In this document: positions 27,593 to 37,087 of the stretch, piece after piece
Layout: each line of letters begins with the position of its first letter
How positions within the stretch are numbered: the first letter of the stretch is position 1
NCBI RefSeq assembly: GCF_034424315.1
Contig: NZ_CP139972.1
Location: 2,232,001 to 2,296,000 of the forward strand
Origin: Chitinophaga sancti
Lineage (GTDB): Bacteria > Bacteroidota > Bacteroidia > Chitinophagales > Chitinophagaceae
DNA length: 64,000 nt
Direction: 5' to 3'
Program-made: the position numbers and the translations under genes
Notes under the pieces: model-generated
Databases searched by the model: none
The model's input: the letters and a program-made list of their open reading frames with translations, nothing else
Told to the model about the DNA's origin: nothing

Positions 27593-30500
27593 TTATAAAC
27601 TTAATTGTACACCTAAGTTAACTACGCGCTGATTAATATACGCATCCCCCGCGGTATTTGTACCGATCTCAGGGTCCTGCTGGTATTTGCGGTAATTATC
27701 AAAAGTAAACAGGTTGTAAGCACTCATGTAGATCCTTGCACTATTCAGTTTGAAAGGCAGCAGTTTGGTTGGAAACTGGTAACCCAGGTCCACCGTTTTC
27801 AGGCGAACATAACGGGCATTCACCAACCAGTAATCTGATGGATAATAAGTAGGACTATTCACAGATGATTTGTTCGTAGTCAGCCTCGGATATTTCGCAC
27901 TACCTGCAGTCTCAGGTGTCCAGGCATCCATGTGCACTGGCTGGAACTGGCCAATGAACGGTTCGATACCTGTACCGGTGATGATAAAACTGTAGCCGAA
28001 AGATCCCTGCAGCAGCACACTCAGGCTAAAGCCCTTGTAAGATGCCTGTAAGTTCAAACCCAGGTTCGTATTAGGCAGGTTCGGATGCCCGATAGCACGC
28101 TGATCAAATACATTGATGAAGCCATCTCCGTTCAGGTCCTGGTACTTTAGGTCACCGGCATGCAGTGGCAAACCGTTATCCGGTACGGCTACACTTTTAT
28201 TGCCCGCATTGCTGCCACCATTCGCCGCCATGTACGTGTTCACATTATTAATATCATCCTGTGTGTAATACCCCAATGAATGATAGCCGAATGGCTGGTT
28301 CAATGGTTTACCAGTACGTGTCAGCCAGGGATAAGCAGGAGATGCCTCACTCTGGTACAATATTTTATTCTTTGCATAAGAGAACACAAAATTAGCGCCC
28401 CACTGCACGTTATCAATACTACTATGATAACCGATCTGACCATCAAAACCCTGGTTCTGTGTACGACCGATGTTCACAGCAGGTAATCCTACCCCAATGA
28501 TGTCAGGCACATTATTAGGCACAATCAGCTGATCGTAACGCACATTTCTGAATAATTCAATGGTGGCAGACAGCTTGTTATTCTTCAGCATATTGATGTC
28601 CAGTGCCACGTTGGTTTCCCGCTGTTTCTCCCACACGACATTACCATTCGCCAGGTTGCCTTCATAGAACATGGCATAGTTGGAAGGAGACTCACCAAAA
28701 GGATATGTATAACCATTCTGGATATAATTCTGTGCATAGATATACCTGTTGTTTGGCGCCACATCAGAACCCACGATACCAAAGGAACCACGAATTTTAA
28801 ACAGGCCAAATACAGGGAAGGCTTCCTTGAAGAACTTCTCACCGGAAAGGTTATAACCCAAGCCGATGGCAGGGAATAAACCAAAGCGGTGACTGGCTGC
28901 AAACCTGTCAGTACCGTTGTAAGCTGCTTTCAGATCCACCAGGTACTTCCCGTCATATTCATAGTTTGCAGAGGCTGATACACCCTGGAACTTTGCAGGT
29001 ACACCAATAGATGCTGCATCCAGGTAGTCATATGCATCAAAGGTCTGTGATTGCTGGTTCATTAATAACAAGCCGGTCACATGGTGCTTCTGACTAAATG
29101 TACGATCGTAGTTAGAGAATAACTGTATATTGACGTTGTTGGTATAAATATTCGTATTACCTGAATAGTAGATATTAGAGAATACATAAGTACCCGCTGG
29201 ATTCAGGGTATAAGACTTGTCAGCAGGATTGTAATGATAAGAAGGAATAGAACCGAAGTTGCCCGTACCTCTCGTATACTGTTCCTGGCTGGAATAAGCA
29301 ATACGTGCACTGATAGATAAACCATCCGTAATTTTATTCAGCTGCTGGGTAGCATTGAATACGATATTGTAATCCGTTCTCTTTGCGTTCTGATAACCAC
29401 CTGTAGCCAGGCGCGCATTCAGCGTAGGCAAATGCCCTGTATTAAAACGGGAATAGGCATAGGCATAAGTACCATCAGGATTCAGGAATGGTGCTGTAAA
29501 AGGTGTCAGCTTACTAAAATCAAATACTTCTGACAGTGCACTCGTTGCAGAGAGGTTTGGTGAATTCGTTGTAGAAAAACGGGTCGTCACATCCAGTCGC
29601 ATCGTCAGTGTCTTATTTGCCCGGAGGTCCAGGTTAGATCTGAAATTGTACCTTTTGAAATTGTAGTTGGTATTCACCGTACCACGGGGATCCGGGAATG
29701 TACGCACCAAACCATTCTGGTTCATTGCACCACCGGAAATAAAGTATTTCACCGTTTCATTACCACCGGAAATATCCAGGTTCGTATTCTGCTGGAAACT
29801 GAATTGTTTAAAGATTGCATCATACCAGTTTACATCAGGATGACCATAAGGATCGGAATGATCTTTATACAGATCCAGGTCCTGTTGTGTAAACTCAGGC
29901 GTCAGACCGTCATTGGCATCTGCCTGGTTGATCAATCTTGCAGATTCATATGCATTCAGGAACTTAGGGATCTTTGTAGGGGTTTGCGCACCGCCTTCTA
30001 CACGTACATTGATCTGTGGTTTACCCAGTTTACCACGGCGGGTACTTACTACCAGCACACCATTCGCACCCTTGATACCATAGATCGCAGTCGTACTTGC
30101 ATCTTTCAATACAGAGATGGAAGCAATCTCATTCACATTGATCTGTTGCAGCTGATCATAGGTATATTCCACATCATCCACGATGATCAGTGGTTTATTA
30201 CCCGCAGGGTTCAGTGAACTCACACCACGGATATAAAAGTCAGAAGCATCCTTACCGGGCTGACCGGAAGACTGCTGTGCAAAAAAGCCAGGCAATCTGC
30301 CAGATAATGCATTCTGCACATTCGCAGTAGGCACGTTCCTGATTTCAGCAGCGTTGATGGTATTTACAGATCCTGTACTGGTAATACGGGTTGTTTTACC
30401 ATAGCCCACTACTACCACCTCATCCAGGGCCTGGTTATCAGAAGCCATGCTGATATCAATTCCTTCTGCCTTTCCTGCTACATTCAGTTCCCGGGTTACA

Positions 30501-30733
30501 TAACCCAGGTAACGGAAGATGAGCACACTGGAAGAACCTTTCAGCGTCAGTTTAAATTTACCGCTGGCATCAGTAATGGTACCATTCGTAGGCACACCTT
30601 TCTCTGCCACAGTCACACCCGGCAATGGCCCCTGAATATCCCGCACAGCGCCGGATACCACCCGGTGCTGCGCCAGCAGCACTCCGGGGAGTAAATTTAT
30701 TATTATACAAATCAGCAGTATTATTTTCCGCAT
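27593..30733 (-). CDS. SusC-type TonB-dependent receptor (A)
   Basis: A receptor of 1046 residues from the Met I choose (MRKIILLICIIINLLPGVLL, a signal peptide); the longer ORF start would overlap the preceding SusD gene. A carboxypeptidase-like domain (about residues 25-105, VVSGAVRDIQGPLPGVTVAE) is followed by the plug (about 110-235) with SISVLKDASTTAIYGIKGAN and then the barrel to VVNLGVQLSL. It has no STN domain, so it is not tied to a FecR/sigma pair and depends on the LacI regulator. It comes after a SusD gene and has no SusD gene of its own downstream, which is the reverse of the usual order. Confidence 0.92.
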   Translation of the reverse strand: MRKIILLICIIINLLPGVLLAQHRVVSGAVRDIQGPLPGVTVAEKGVPTNGTITDASGKFKLTLKGSSSVLIFRYLGYVTRELNVAGKAEGIDISMASDNQALDEVVVVGYGKTTRITSTGSVNTINAAEIRNVPTANVQNALSGRLPGFFAQQSSGQPGKDASDFYIRGVSSLNPAGNKPLIIVDDVEYTYDQLQQINVNEIASISVLKDASTTAIYGIKGANGVLVVSTRRGKLGKPQINVRVEGGAQTPTKIPKFLNAYESARLINQADANDGLTPEFTQQDLDLYKDHSDPYGHPDVNWYDAIFKQFSFQQNTNLDISGGNETVKYFISGGAMNQNGLVRTFPDPRGTVNTNYNFKRYNFRSNLDLRANKTLTMRLDVTTRFSTTNSPNLSATSALSEVFDFSKLTPFTAPFLNPDGTYAYAYSRFNTGHLPTLNARLATGGYQNAKRTDYNIVFNATQQLNKITDGLSISARIAYSSQEQYTRGTGNFGSIPSYHYNPADKSYTLNPAGTYVFSNIYYSGNTNIYTNNVNIQLFSNYDRTFSQKHHVTGLLLMNQQSQTFDAYDYLDAASIGVPAKFQGVSASANYEYDGKYLVDLKAAYNGTDRFAASHRFGLFPAIGLGYNLSGEKFFKEAFPVFGLFKIRGSFGIVGSDVAPNNRYIYAQNYIQNGYTYPFGESPSNYAMFYEGNLANGNVVWEKQRETNVALDINMLKNNKLSATIELFRNVRYDQLIVPNNVPDIIGVGLPAVNIGRTQNQGFDGQIGYHSSIDNVQWGANFVFSYAKNKILYQSEASPAYPWLTRTGKPLNQPFGYHSLGYYTQDDINNVNTYMAANGGSNAGNKSVAVPDNGLPLHAGDLKYQDLNGDGFINVFDQRAIGHPNLPNTNLGLNLQASYKGFSLSVLLQGSFGYSFIITGTGIEPFIGQFQPVHMDAWTPETAGSAKYPRLTTNKSSVNSPTYYPSDYWLVNARYVRLKTVDLGYQFPTKLLPFKLNSARIYMSAYNLFTFDNYRKYQQDPEIGTNTAGDAYINQRVVNLGVQLSL

Positions 30734-30774
30734 ATCTGATTGTTTGTAATTTTTAAGAATTGAGTAGCTTACCA

Positions 30775-32529
30775 TTACCATCCCGGATTTTGTTTCATAG
30801 CCGGGTTCTTCGCCACTTCATTGTAAGGGATGGGATACAGGTATTGTTTATCCTTGAACACCGTCGTCAGTATATTCACATAATTATAAGTATAGGAGAT
30901 CCCATTCTTAACAATGGAAATACCCGTACGTGGCTGGTTCATTACAGTAGCCGCAATCTTCCAGCGACGGATATCAAAGTAACGGTGCTCTTCAAATGCA
31001 AACTCAATTCTCCACTCATTCTGTATCACAGCCCTCATTTCTGCCTGCGTCATATTTGGTGAAAGACCATAGTTGCCATCGTTGCCCGCCGCAATACCAG
31101 CTCTTGCCCTGATAGCCCGCAGCTGATCATATACATCTGACTGTGGCGCGCTTTCTACCTCGTTCCTGGCTTCTGCATAGGCCAGCAGGATCTCTGCATA
31201 GCGCATTACCATCCAGTCAGAAGAGTGATTGCTATACGTAGTTGCTCCTTCAAAGTCGCCCATGAATTTGCGCATGTAATAACCACTCTCTGTTTGCTGT
31301 AAAGAAGTATTCGGTTTGCTCTTGCCACCTTCATACGTATCTACCGTACTGCTCAACCAGGTTGCGCCATTATAAAAGATCGTAGCATCAAATCGTGGAT
31401 CACGCTTTACCGGATTCAGCAGGCTATAAGGATCTGCTGCCAGGTAACCGGAAGCCGGGTTGCTAATGGGTAAACCATTCTGCATAGGGAAGGCATTCAC
31501 CAGCTCCTGGGTGGGGCTTGTATTGCCCGTACCACCAGCCTGGAAACCTACCGGGCCATTCCTGGTTTCAATACCGGTTGAGTTATTGCCCGGACGAATA
31601 AAGATGCGTTCACTGTTATTCTGATCCAGGAAAATATGTTTGAAATTCGGCACCAGGCTATATACACCCAGGTTCATTACATCCTGTGCGGCCTGGGCGG
31701 CCTGTGTCCAGCGGTTCACATCATAATTGGTATAACCGGTCAGCGCATTGCCACTCTCCACATTTCCACCATTAAAGAGCGGACTTGCAGCCAGCAGCAA
31801 AGTTTTTGCTTTCAGTGCCAGTGCAGCCCCTTTTGTAGCGCGATAGTTATCACCATCTGAAGCAGGCGCTGTGCTCAGGCTATCTTTGATGGCATCACAT
31901 TCGTTCACGATATAGGTGATACAATCAGCAAAAGTATTGCGCGGAATCTCAAGGTTGTCTTCGATATTATATACTTTATCACCCAGCAATGGCACACCAC
32001 CATACCGTCTTACCAGCTCAAAATAAAAGTAAGCTCTCAGGAAACGGGCCTCACTTCTCCATACCTGTGCCGTGGTTGTACCATTTGATAAACCACCTTT
32101 TACAGGCACTACACCAATACCATTGATAAAGATATTTGCATTGCGGATCCCTGCCCAGAAAGCATCCGGTACACCAGAGCTGTTAGGTGCCTGTGAGAGG
32201 TTCGTACCTTCCCAGAAATTTTCTGCACCCGGGAAGTTAAAAGAAGTCACCGCGCTGGTCGCAATTAAAGTCACAGGGATATTACTCCCCGTCTGTGAAG
32301 ACACTGCATCATCAGCTGCCGCATCCAGGTAATCACCTCCCGCACGGTTGTGCCCATTCTTCACAATGGCGTATATGCCATACAGGTAAGACTGTGCATT
32401 CACACCCGCAGAATCCAGGGGATCAAAGACATAATTGCCTGTCACTTTATCTACCGGAAACTGCTCGTACTTTTTGCAGCCACCTATAATGACAGCGAGT
32501 AAGAGTATTTTATGAATATAATTTTTCAT
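30775..32529 (-). CDS. SusD/RagB-family glycan-binding lipoprotein (B)
   Basis: A 584-residue lipoprotein with lipobox IIGGC (Cys18). SusD features include YLYGIYAIVKNGHNRAGGDY near the start, AQVWRSEARFLRAYFYFELV in the TPR core, the central YAEILLAYAEARNEVESAP, and IQNEWRIEFAFEEHRYFDIR near the C-terminus, ending QNPGW. It lies 13 bases after the stop of SusC (B) and 41 bases before the start of SusC (A), so either receptor could be its partner; adjacency with SusC (B) in the order C then D is the canonical one. Confidence 0.92.
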   Translation of the reverse strand: MKNYIHKILLLAVIIGGCKKYEQFPVDKVTGNYVFDPLDSAGVNAQSYLYGIYAIVKNGHNRAGGDYLDAAADDAVSSQTGSNIPVTLIATSAVTSFNFPGAENFWEGTNLSQAPNSSGVPDAFWAGIRNANIFINGIGVVPVKGGLSNGTTTAQVWRSEARFLRAYFYFELVRRYGGVPLLGDKVYNIEDNLEIPRNTFADCITYIVNECDAIKDSLSTAPASDGDNYRATKGAALALKAKTLLLAASPLFNGGNVESGNALTGYTNYDVNRWTQAAQAAQDVMNLGVYSLVPNFKHIFLDQNNSERIFIRPGNNSTGIETRNGPVGFQAGGTGNTSPTQELVNAFPMQNGLPISNPASGYLAADPYSLLNPVKRDPRFDATIFYNGATWLSSTVDTYEGGKSKPNTSLQQTESGYYMRKFMGDFEGATTYSNHSSDWMVMRYAEILLAYAEARNEVESAPQSDVYDQLRAIRARAGIAAGNDGNYGLSPNMTQAEMRAVIQNEWRIEFAFEEHRYFDIRRWKIAATVMNQPRTGISIVKNGISYTYNYVNILTTVFKDKQYLYPIPYNEVAKNPAMKQNPGW

Positions 32530-32542
32530 GGCTCAATCTCTT

Positions 32543-35500
32543 TTATAACTTAATACTAACACCTGTGCTCACTACCCTTTGCAGCGGATAACTGTAAGGC
32601 TGTACCTCCGGATCCATCCCCTTGAAACCAGCGATGGTAAAGAGGTTCTCTCCATCTACAAATATTTTCAGCCCGGAAATGCGTATTCTCTTCAGCAGAC
32701 TATAAGGCAGTGAATACCCGATCTCTGCATTCTTAAGTCTTACGTAATTCCCATTCTTCAGGTAGAAAGTAGAGAACATGGTATTGTTATTCGTAGCGGA
32801 TACCGCCAGTCTTGACAAAGTAGCCTCATTCGCAGTTTCCGGTGTCCAGCGACCAGTGGCATTTTCATACACCTGGCCATTGGTAGTGTTATAGTCCATC
32901 CCAAAGTGCGTAACTGCATTGTTCAGTGAACTGATCTGCCGGTTACCTACACCCTGTATCAGGAAACTAAAATTGAATCCCTTGTAATTAGCTCCCAGGG
33001 TGACACCAAAGAAAGCCAGTGGTTTGGTACCACCAATTGTAGACTGGTCAAATGCATCGATTACGCCATCTCCATTCAGGTCCTTGTATTTAATATCACC
33101 CGGTTGTGGTTTATACCCTGCAATGTGGGCACTGCCTGCTGCATCTGCTGCGTCCTGGTACAAGCCCAGTGAAGTATAACCATAGTAAGTACCGGATACT
33201 GGTAAACCCGTTCTCCTGTTCCATGCATAAGGCGTAGCCAGTTCATCGTTGTAGACGATTTTGGAATAAGCGAGATTACCATTTGTAGTAACGAAGTAAT
33301 TGAAATTGCCCAGGTGATTGTTATAAGTAAGAGACACCTCAAAACCATGATACTGGTTCTTACCAATATTCTCCAGCGGATAACCTGTACCCAGCAGGGC
33401 GATAGAATTACCACGGAAACCAAGGATATCTGAATATACATCGTGGTAATAATCCGCTGCCAGCTGCAAATGATCTTTGAAGAAAGAAATGTCTGTACCT
33501 ACATCAAACTTATCTGCTTTTTCCCAGGTGATATAAGGATTGGCCAGTGAACCTTCGTACTGGTAATATACGGTAGTGTAACCGGTACCTACCTGGTAGT
33601 TCTTACCATTGTTATTGGAATTGTAGGTTTGAGAATAAGCGTAGTATAAAGAAGAGTTCAGATCAATGTTCGCATTACCTGTTCTGGCATATGTCGCTCT
33701 CCATTTCCAGCCGCTGATCCATGGCAGGTTTTCTTTGATGAAATCTTCATTCGCCATTTCCCATCCGATACCGGCACCGTAAAATAATCCCCAGCGCTTG
33801 CCATCAGGATAACGGTTATTGCCACTACCAATCAGGGTAGCATTGATAAAATATTTCTTATCGTAGTCATACCCGATCCTGCCACCGGCATTGGTCGTAG
33901 TAGAGGCCAGGTCATAGTTGGCTACGACTGACTTACGGTCATACATCAGCTGCGCATCCACATTACTCTTATCAAAAGTCCTGTTATAGTTCAGGCTACC
34001 CTGTGCATAGGATTGACGGGAGGTGAACACGGTACGGAAGGCATTGCTTTGTGAAGTGGTCGTACCATAGATCACATAAGCACTGTCTATATAGCCATAA
34101 GACGGGTTCTGTAAACTCCTGTCCAGCGCGGTAATAGACTGGTAGGCCAGGTTACCCTTAATTTTGAAAGTCAATCCTTTCAATACGCTGCCCAGGTTAT
34201 AATTCAAATCCAGGTTCGCCAGGATGTCATTGGTATTGTTCTGTGTGTAGCCGGAATGCTGTGCCCTTGACAACAGGTTATTGCTGTAAGGACCGCCATT
34301 TCCACCAATATTATTACCCCCGAAAGTACCATTGCGGTTGTAAATAGGATAGGCATTATTAGGCGTAGAAAACAGTGCATTCAATACACTATTGTAATCA
34401 TTGCCCGGCTCACGGGTATTCTGTACACGCCCGAATAACTGCAGATCCACATTCAGGTTCTGGGTCACCTGTACCCCGATGTCAGAGTTGATCACATAGC
34501 GCTTCAGGCTATTGTTCGTACTATACGGAACATCGGAACTTGTTTTAAAGATCCCCTCCTGGTCAAAGTAGCTGAGAGAGATAGAATAGCGGGCTACATT
34601 CGTACCACCATTCACATTCAGCTTGTAATTGGAGATGGGCGTATAATCTTTCAAAATGGTCTTGAACCAGTTGATATCCGGATGACCATAAGAATCGGTA
34701 TGATTCTTATATGCATTGAAATCATCTGCAGTATACAAGGCTGGCTTACCATCATTCATCAGTGTTTCATTCAGCAGGTAAGCATATTTATACGCAGGCA
34801 ATGGTTTGGGTAAACCTAAAGACTGCTGCATACCTGTCTGCGCCGTGAAGGTGATATGCGGGCGGCCCATTTCTCCTCTTCGCGTAGTGACCAGCATCAC
34901 TGGGCGGGAACTGTTGTTACCTAATAATAAAGTAGACAAACCATCCTTCAGCATAGAAATAGATTCAATGGACTCAGGGTCGATAGAAGATATTTCACGC
35001 TGAACGCCATCGATCACCGTAACGGGTGACTGCCCACGTACACTCAGGCTAATTTCAGAGTTATCAGTAGAACGGTTATTATTGGAAGAAGCATTCACGA
35101 GCGTTTGACCAATAATGGCAGAAGATGAAATTTCACTGATGCTGAAAGACGTGAAACCACTGTTTTGCTTGGTATACACGCCGGACAACTGGCCGGGAAA
35201 AGCATATACGTATAGGGATGCAGGTGTGGTGGTCAGCTGTTTGGTATAGATGGTAGATACAGCCCCCAGTACCCTGGAGCGATCTACTTTTTCATACAGC
35301 ATATCTACCTGCCGGGGAGCTTTCAGGAAAGCGTCTGTCAGCTGCACCTGCATGCCGGTAGTCGCTTTCAGCTCGCGGGTATAGCAATCTTTCCCTGAAA
35401 ACACCAGCACAGTACCGGGAGCTATATCTATATGGAATTCTCCGTTTGCATCTGTAAATACTGCTTGCTTTGTATCCTTTACCATGACCTTTATACCGGT

Positions 35501-35620
35501 CATCGGGTCGCTGAATTCATTGACAACAGTGCCATTGATGCCGGACTTCTTTGCGTCCTGGGCAAAGATCTTTTGTTGCGTGAAGGCAAACAGGCAGATC
35601 AGGCAAAATATGTAGCGCAT
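32543..35620 (-). CDS. SusC-type TonB-dependent receptor (B), divergent plug
   Basis: A receptor of 1025 residues from the Met at 35620 (MRYIFCLICLFAFTQQKIFA signal). A carboxypeptidase-like domain (about residues 25-95, INGTVVNEFSDPMTGIKVMV) is followed by a plug lacking the usual DEVVVVGYG entry; instead it reads LYEKVDRSRVLGAVSTIYTK. The SusC hallmark is changed to SISMLKDGLSTLLLGNNSSR, which marks a recognised divergent SusC subgroup. The barrel ends VVSTGVSIKL. The paired SusD follows directly. The longer ORF start at 35632 would overlap the DUF4961 gene. Confidence 0.9.
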   Translation of the reverse strand: MRYIFCLICLFAFTQQKIFAQDAKKSGINGTVVNEFSDPMTGIKVMVKDTKQAVFTDANGEFHIDIAPGTVLVFSGKDCYTRELKATTGMQVQLTDAFLKAPRQVDMLYEKVDRSRVLGAVSTIYTKQLTTTPASLYVYAFPGQLSGVYTKQNSGFTSFSISEISSSAIIGQTLVNASSNNNRSTDNSEISLSVRGQSPVTVIDGVQREISSIDPESIESISMLKDGLSTLLLGNNSSRPVMLVTTRRGEMGRPHITFTAQTGMQQSLGLPKPLPAYKYAYLLNETLMNDGKPALYTADDFNAYKNHTDSYGHPDINWFKTILKDYTPISNYKLNVNGGTNVARYSISLSYFDQEGIFKTSSDVPYSTNNSLKRYVINSDIGVQVTQNLNVDLQLFGRVQNTREPGNDYNSVLNALFSTPNNAYPIYNRNGTFGGNNIGGNGGPYSNNLLSRAQHSGYTQNNTNDILANLDLNYNLGSVLKGLTFKIKGNLAYQSITALDRSLQNPSYGYIDSAYVIYGTTTSQSNAFRTVFTSRQSYAQGSLNYNRTFDKSNVDAQLMYDRKSVVANYDLASTTTNAGGRIGYDYDKKYFINATLIGSGNNRYPDGKRWGLFYGAGIGWEMANEDFIKENLPWISGWKWRATYARTGNANIDLNSSLYYAYSQTYNSNNNGKNYQVGTGYTTVYYQYEGSLANPYITWEKADKFDVGTDISFFKDHLQLAADYYHDVYSDILGFRGNSIALLGTGYPLENIGKNQYHGFEVSLTYNNHLGNFNYFVTTNGNLAYSKIVYNDELATPYAWNRRTGLPVSGTYYGYTSLGLYQDAADAAGSAHIAGYKPQPGDIKYKDLNGDGVIDAFDQSTIGGTKPLAFFGVTLGANYKGFNFSFLIQGVGNRQISSLNNAVTHFGMDYNTTNGQVYENATGRWTPETANEATLSRLAVSATNNNTMFSTFYLKNGNYVRLKNAEIGYSLPYSLLKRIRISGLKIFVDGENLFTIAGFKGMDPEVQPYSYPLQRVVSTGVSIKL

Positions 35621-35622
35621 AA

Positions 35623-36639
35623 TCATCCACATTTAAATTTGTAAGTGAAAGGAGCAGCCGTGTTACCATAGCCCACCTGTTTGGTGCCGGTCTTATCTGT
35701 GATGAAATAAGTCATGTTGGTAAGGGTCTGGTTATCGCTGATACCGAAGAATGAACGTGGCCAGAACGTGATCTCATAGCGGCCGCTACCTACAGCCTTT
35801 ATCAATGTTTTGGAAGTTTGTTCACAGACCGTGATCGTTTTCCCATCATTGGTGGTGCCGGTAGCACAGAGATACACTTCATCACTGCCGGAAAGTTCCG
35901 TCTCAGTTACATTAGAGTCGAAGGAAATAGTGACCAGGTCATTATCCAGGGACTTTGGAGGAGCAATAGTTGTAAGTTGTGGATTACAGAAATCCACCAG
36001 GTCACCGCTGCCACCAGTCACCGTAAAGCAATCGCCCACATACTGGTTGTAATATTCCGCGGTAGGCCCATAGCCTTCATCGAAATAGGTATCGGAGGTA
36101 AAACCATTGGTGGTATTCGCTACTACATAAGCGAGTTTTACCACTGTTGGATTATCATCAGCGCCCACTTTCAGGTTGATGAAAATAGAACCGGTGATCT
36201 TGTCACCATTGGCATAGGTAAAGGGATTGTCGCTTTGCATTACGACCCATTCCATATCATCGATCAGGTTACCGGCAATGCCAAAGGTAGCTCTCATGTA
36301 ATCAGGCCAGTTCTTGCCATCTCCGTGAGCAGCAAGCGTTGTGACAGGCACCATGGTGAAGGAGCCATCACCCTTACTGCTCTTGTAGGTAGCGGTCATG
36401 TTCTGTGTACCCTTCCAACCCTTGGGCATCAGTACACCGAGAATGAGGCGGTCGCTACCCCCGGAGTTGCAGGATTCATCAATGTCCAGTTGAATGGGAA
36501 CTACATCACCTACCTTGGCGGACGCAGGGATGGTAACTTTAGCGATCTTTATATGACAGAAGCTGAAGACGATGCCAATAAGCAGTAATGCAGACAGCAT
36601 CCAGATCTTACGCCCTTTTATTTTTAAACGTGGAAGCAT
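35623..36639 (-). CDS. DUF4961 surface protein of the glycan locus
   Basis: A 338-residue protein from the Met at 36639, seven bases after the preceding stop. A basic start (MLPRLKIKGRKIWM) is followed by a hydrophobic segment ending SFCHIKIAKV, which looks like a lipobox. The mature chain has the DUF4961 traits: VTIPASAKVGDVVPIQLDID, LILGVLMPKGWKG and MEWVVMQSDNPFTYANGDKI, then an Ig-like C-terminal part (KSLDNDLVTISFDSN, WPRSFFGISDNQTLTNMTYF). Such proteins accompany SusCD in complex-glycan loci and are thought to bind glycan at the surface. Confidence 0.78.
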   Translation of the reverse strand: MLPRLKIKGRKIWMLSALLLIGIVFSFCHIKIAKVTIPASAKVGDVVPIQLDIDESCNSGGSDRLILGVLMPKGWKGTQNMTATYKSSKGDGSFTMVPVTTLAAHGDGKNWPDYMRATFGIAGNLIDDMEWVVMQSDNPFTYANGDKITGSIFINLKVGADDNPTVVKLAYVVANTTNGFTSDTYFDEGYGPTAEYYNQYVGDCFTVTGGSGDLVDFCNPQLTTIAPPKSLDNDLVTISFDSNVTETELSGSDEVYLCATGTTNDGKTITVCEQTSKTLIKAVGSGRYEITFWPRSFFGISDNQTLTNMTYFITDKTGTKQVGYGNTAAPFTYKFKCG

Positions 36640-36646
36640 AAAATTA

Positions 36647-37069
36647 TCAGTTATCTTTTTGCAGAGTATAAATATATGCATTCAGCTCACAGCCGGGCAC
36701 GAACGTAAGGTTCAGCTGCCGGATGCCTGCTGCGGTGACATAATTGAAAGAGGTCGCAACAGCGCTTCCTCCCTGTGGAGTGAACGTGATCTTAAATGGA
36801 TACGCAGGATCATCCAGCGAATAAGTACCATTCGTATTCACGAGGAAGGGAATTTTGTTTACGATGGAATAGTTACCAGCGGAATCAAACTTCACCCTGA
36901 ATTGTGTGAAGTCAAATGCGCTGGTGATATCAGTGCCGTTTCTCGTAGCTTTCAGAACCTTCCAGCTACCGGAAATGTTTTTGGGAGCCTCGCCTACCGG
37001 GGATACCTCCTCCAGCTTACAGGAGAAGAGCAGCAGGCAAAACGCTGATAGAATAAGATAACGATTCAT
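36647..37069 (-). CDS. DUF5004-type lipocalin-like lipoprotein
   Basis: A 140-residue lipoprotein, lipobox LFSC (Cys17). The pattern ISGSWKVLKATRNGTDITSA followed by FDFTQFRVKFDSAGNYSIVN and YPFKITFTPQGG is that of DUF5004, a small beta-barrel/lipocalin-like family. It lies between SusD (A) and DUF4961 with short gaps, and would be a small surface accessory to the glycan uptake complex. No catalytic residues are apparent. Confidence 0.75.
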   Translation of the reverse strand: MNRYLILSAFCLLLFSCKLEEVSPVGEAPKNISGSWKVLKATRNGTDITSAFDFTQFRVKFDSAGNYSIVNKIPFLVNTNGTYSLDDPAYPFKITFTPQGGSAVATSFNYVTAAGIRQLNLTFVPGCELNAYIYTLQKDN

Positions 37070-37087
37070 ACATGGAATAATTAAAGA

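Noticed and set aside
35818..36588. A 256-codon plus frame
   Set aside because: It lies fully antisense to the DUF4961 gene, which has a signal, family motifs and operon context; the plus frame has none.
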